DNA from: Pontimicrobium aquaticum
Lineage (GTDB): Bacteria > Bacteroidota > Bacteroidia > Flavobacteriales > Flavobacteriaceae
DNA length: 64,000 nucleotides
Direction of reading: 5' to 3'
Assembly (NCBI RefSeq): GCF_005047595.1
Contig: NZ_SUPL01000001.1
Coordinates: forward strand, 248,001-312,000
Part shown: positions 63,867-64,000 of the stretch, one piece after another
Layout of the letters: each line of letters opens with the position of its first letter
Numbering within the stretch: position 1 is the stretch's first letter
Made by a program: the position numbers and the translations under genes
The notes under the pieces: generated by a model
What the model saw: the letters and a program-made list of their open reading frames with translations, nothing else
What the model was told of the DNA's origin: nothing
Database searches by the model: none

Positions 63867-64000
63867 TGTTTTGATTATTAAATTGTTAGAAAAAAAGGTG
63901 TGCATTTTAGAAAAGAGAAAAGACACCTAATTACACACCTGAGCAATATCTTTTAAAACAGTTTTACATGTTTTTTGTTATTAAGTTATGGACACTACGG

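Noticed and set aside
62664-63926. Integrase start at 63926
   Set aside because: The first 20 residues do not resemble the Arm-binding N-terminus; the ATG at 63866 does.

Overview
This AT-rich window comes from a member of the Bacteroidota, most likely a (marine) Flavobacteriaceae. The indicators are two giant type IX-secreted proteins with C-terminal sorting domains, T-A-n-n-T-T-T-G style -7 boxes, TPR and LytS-type sensor kinases, many signal peptides ending in A-Q or lipoboxes, and family members typical of the group (YaiO, DUF1272, DUF4230, BlaR1/BlaI pairs, Arm-type integrase). No rRNA, complete tRNA or CRISPR array is visible.

Layout. 1-4.5 kb: a catabolic operon on the minus strand (DHDPS-like lyase, DUF1272 protein, ketoglutarate-semialdehyde dehydrogenase, DUF885 protein cut by the window edge) facing a divergent AraC regulator; this fits hydroxyproline or a related acid. 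4.5-10.8 kb: housekeeping and small enzymes (esterase with TPRs, PhnA, YjbR, DUF4230, cyclase, HemW, RuvC, outer-membrane barrel). hemW carries two different palindromic repeat relics inside its reading frame. 10.8-18 kb: a flippase-like membrane protein, GT2, a Bax-inhibitor-like protein, then a BlaR1-like M56 receptor with three TonB-C-like units, BlaI, and three near-perfect BlaI-type operators. 18-24.5 kb: a TPR kinase/response regulator pair, a small exported peptide and a two-domain FAD/Fe-S dehydrogenase.

24.6-32.2 kb: a tightly packed seven-gene minus-strand operon, Hpt - receiver - HEAT - BcsA-like GT2 - LtaS-like sulfatase-fold transferase with TPRs - TPR/YaiO outer-membrane barrel - small lipid-methylase-like enzyme. 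It looks like a phospho-signal controlled envelope or exopolysaccharide machine and is the best candidate here for an under-described system. 32.4-43.8 kb: a D-aminoacylase-like lipoprotein and two paralogous T9SS giants. 44-52.2 kb: LytTR two-component pair, PD40 protein, lipoproteins, amidohydrolase, and a dense set of dispersed 3' repeat/terminator elements, including a 102-bp four-hairpin element present twice at about 97% identity.

52.48 kb to the right edge: a genomic island. Its left end is marked by a 15-bp relic of a tRNA 3' end (tRNA-Asp by my reading) with its terminator; a tyrosine recombinase lies at the right edge of the window. Cargo: a three-gene membrane cassette with a putative AbiC-like protein, RadC-type JAB protein, P-loop ATPase, several unknown genes, an XRE regulator, and a lipidated polymorphic toxin with an adjacent candidate immunity gene.
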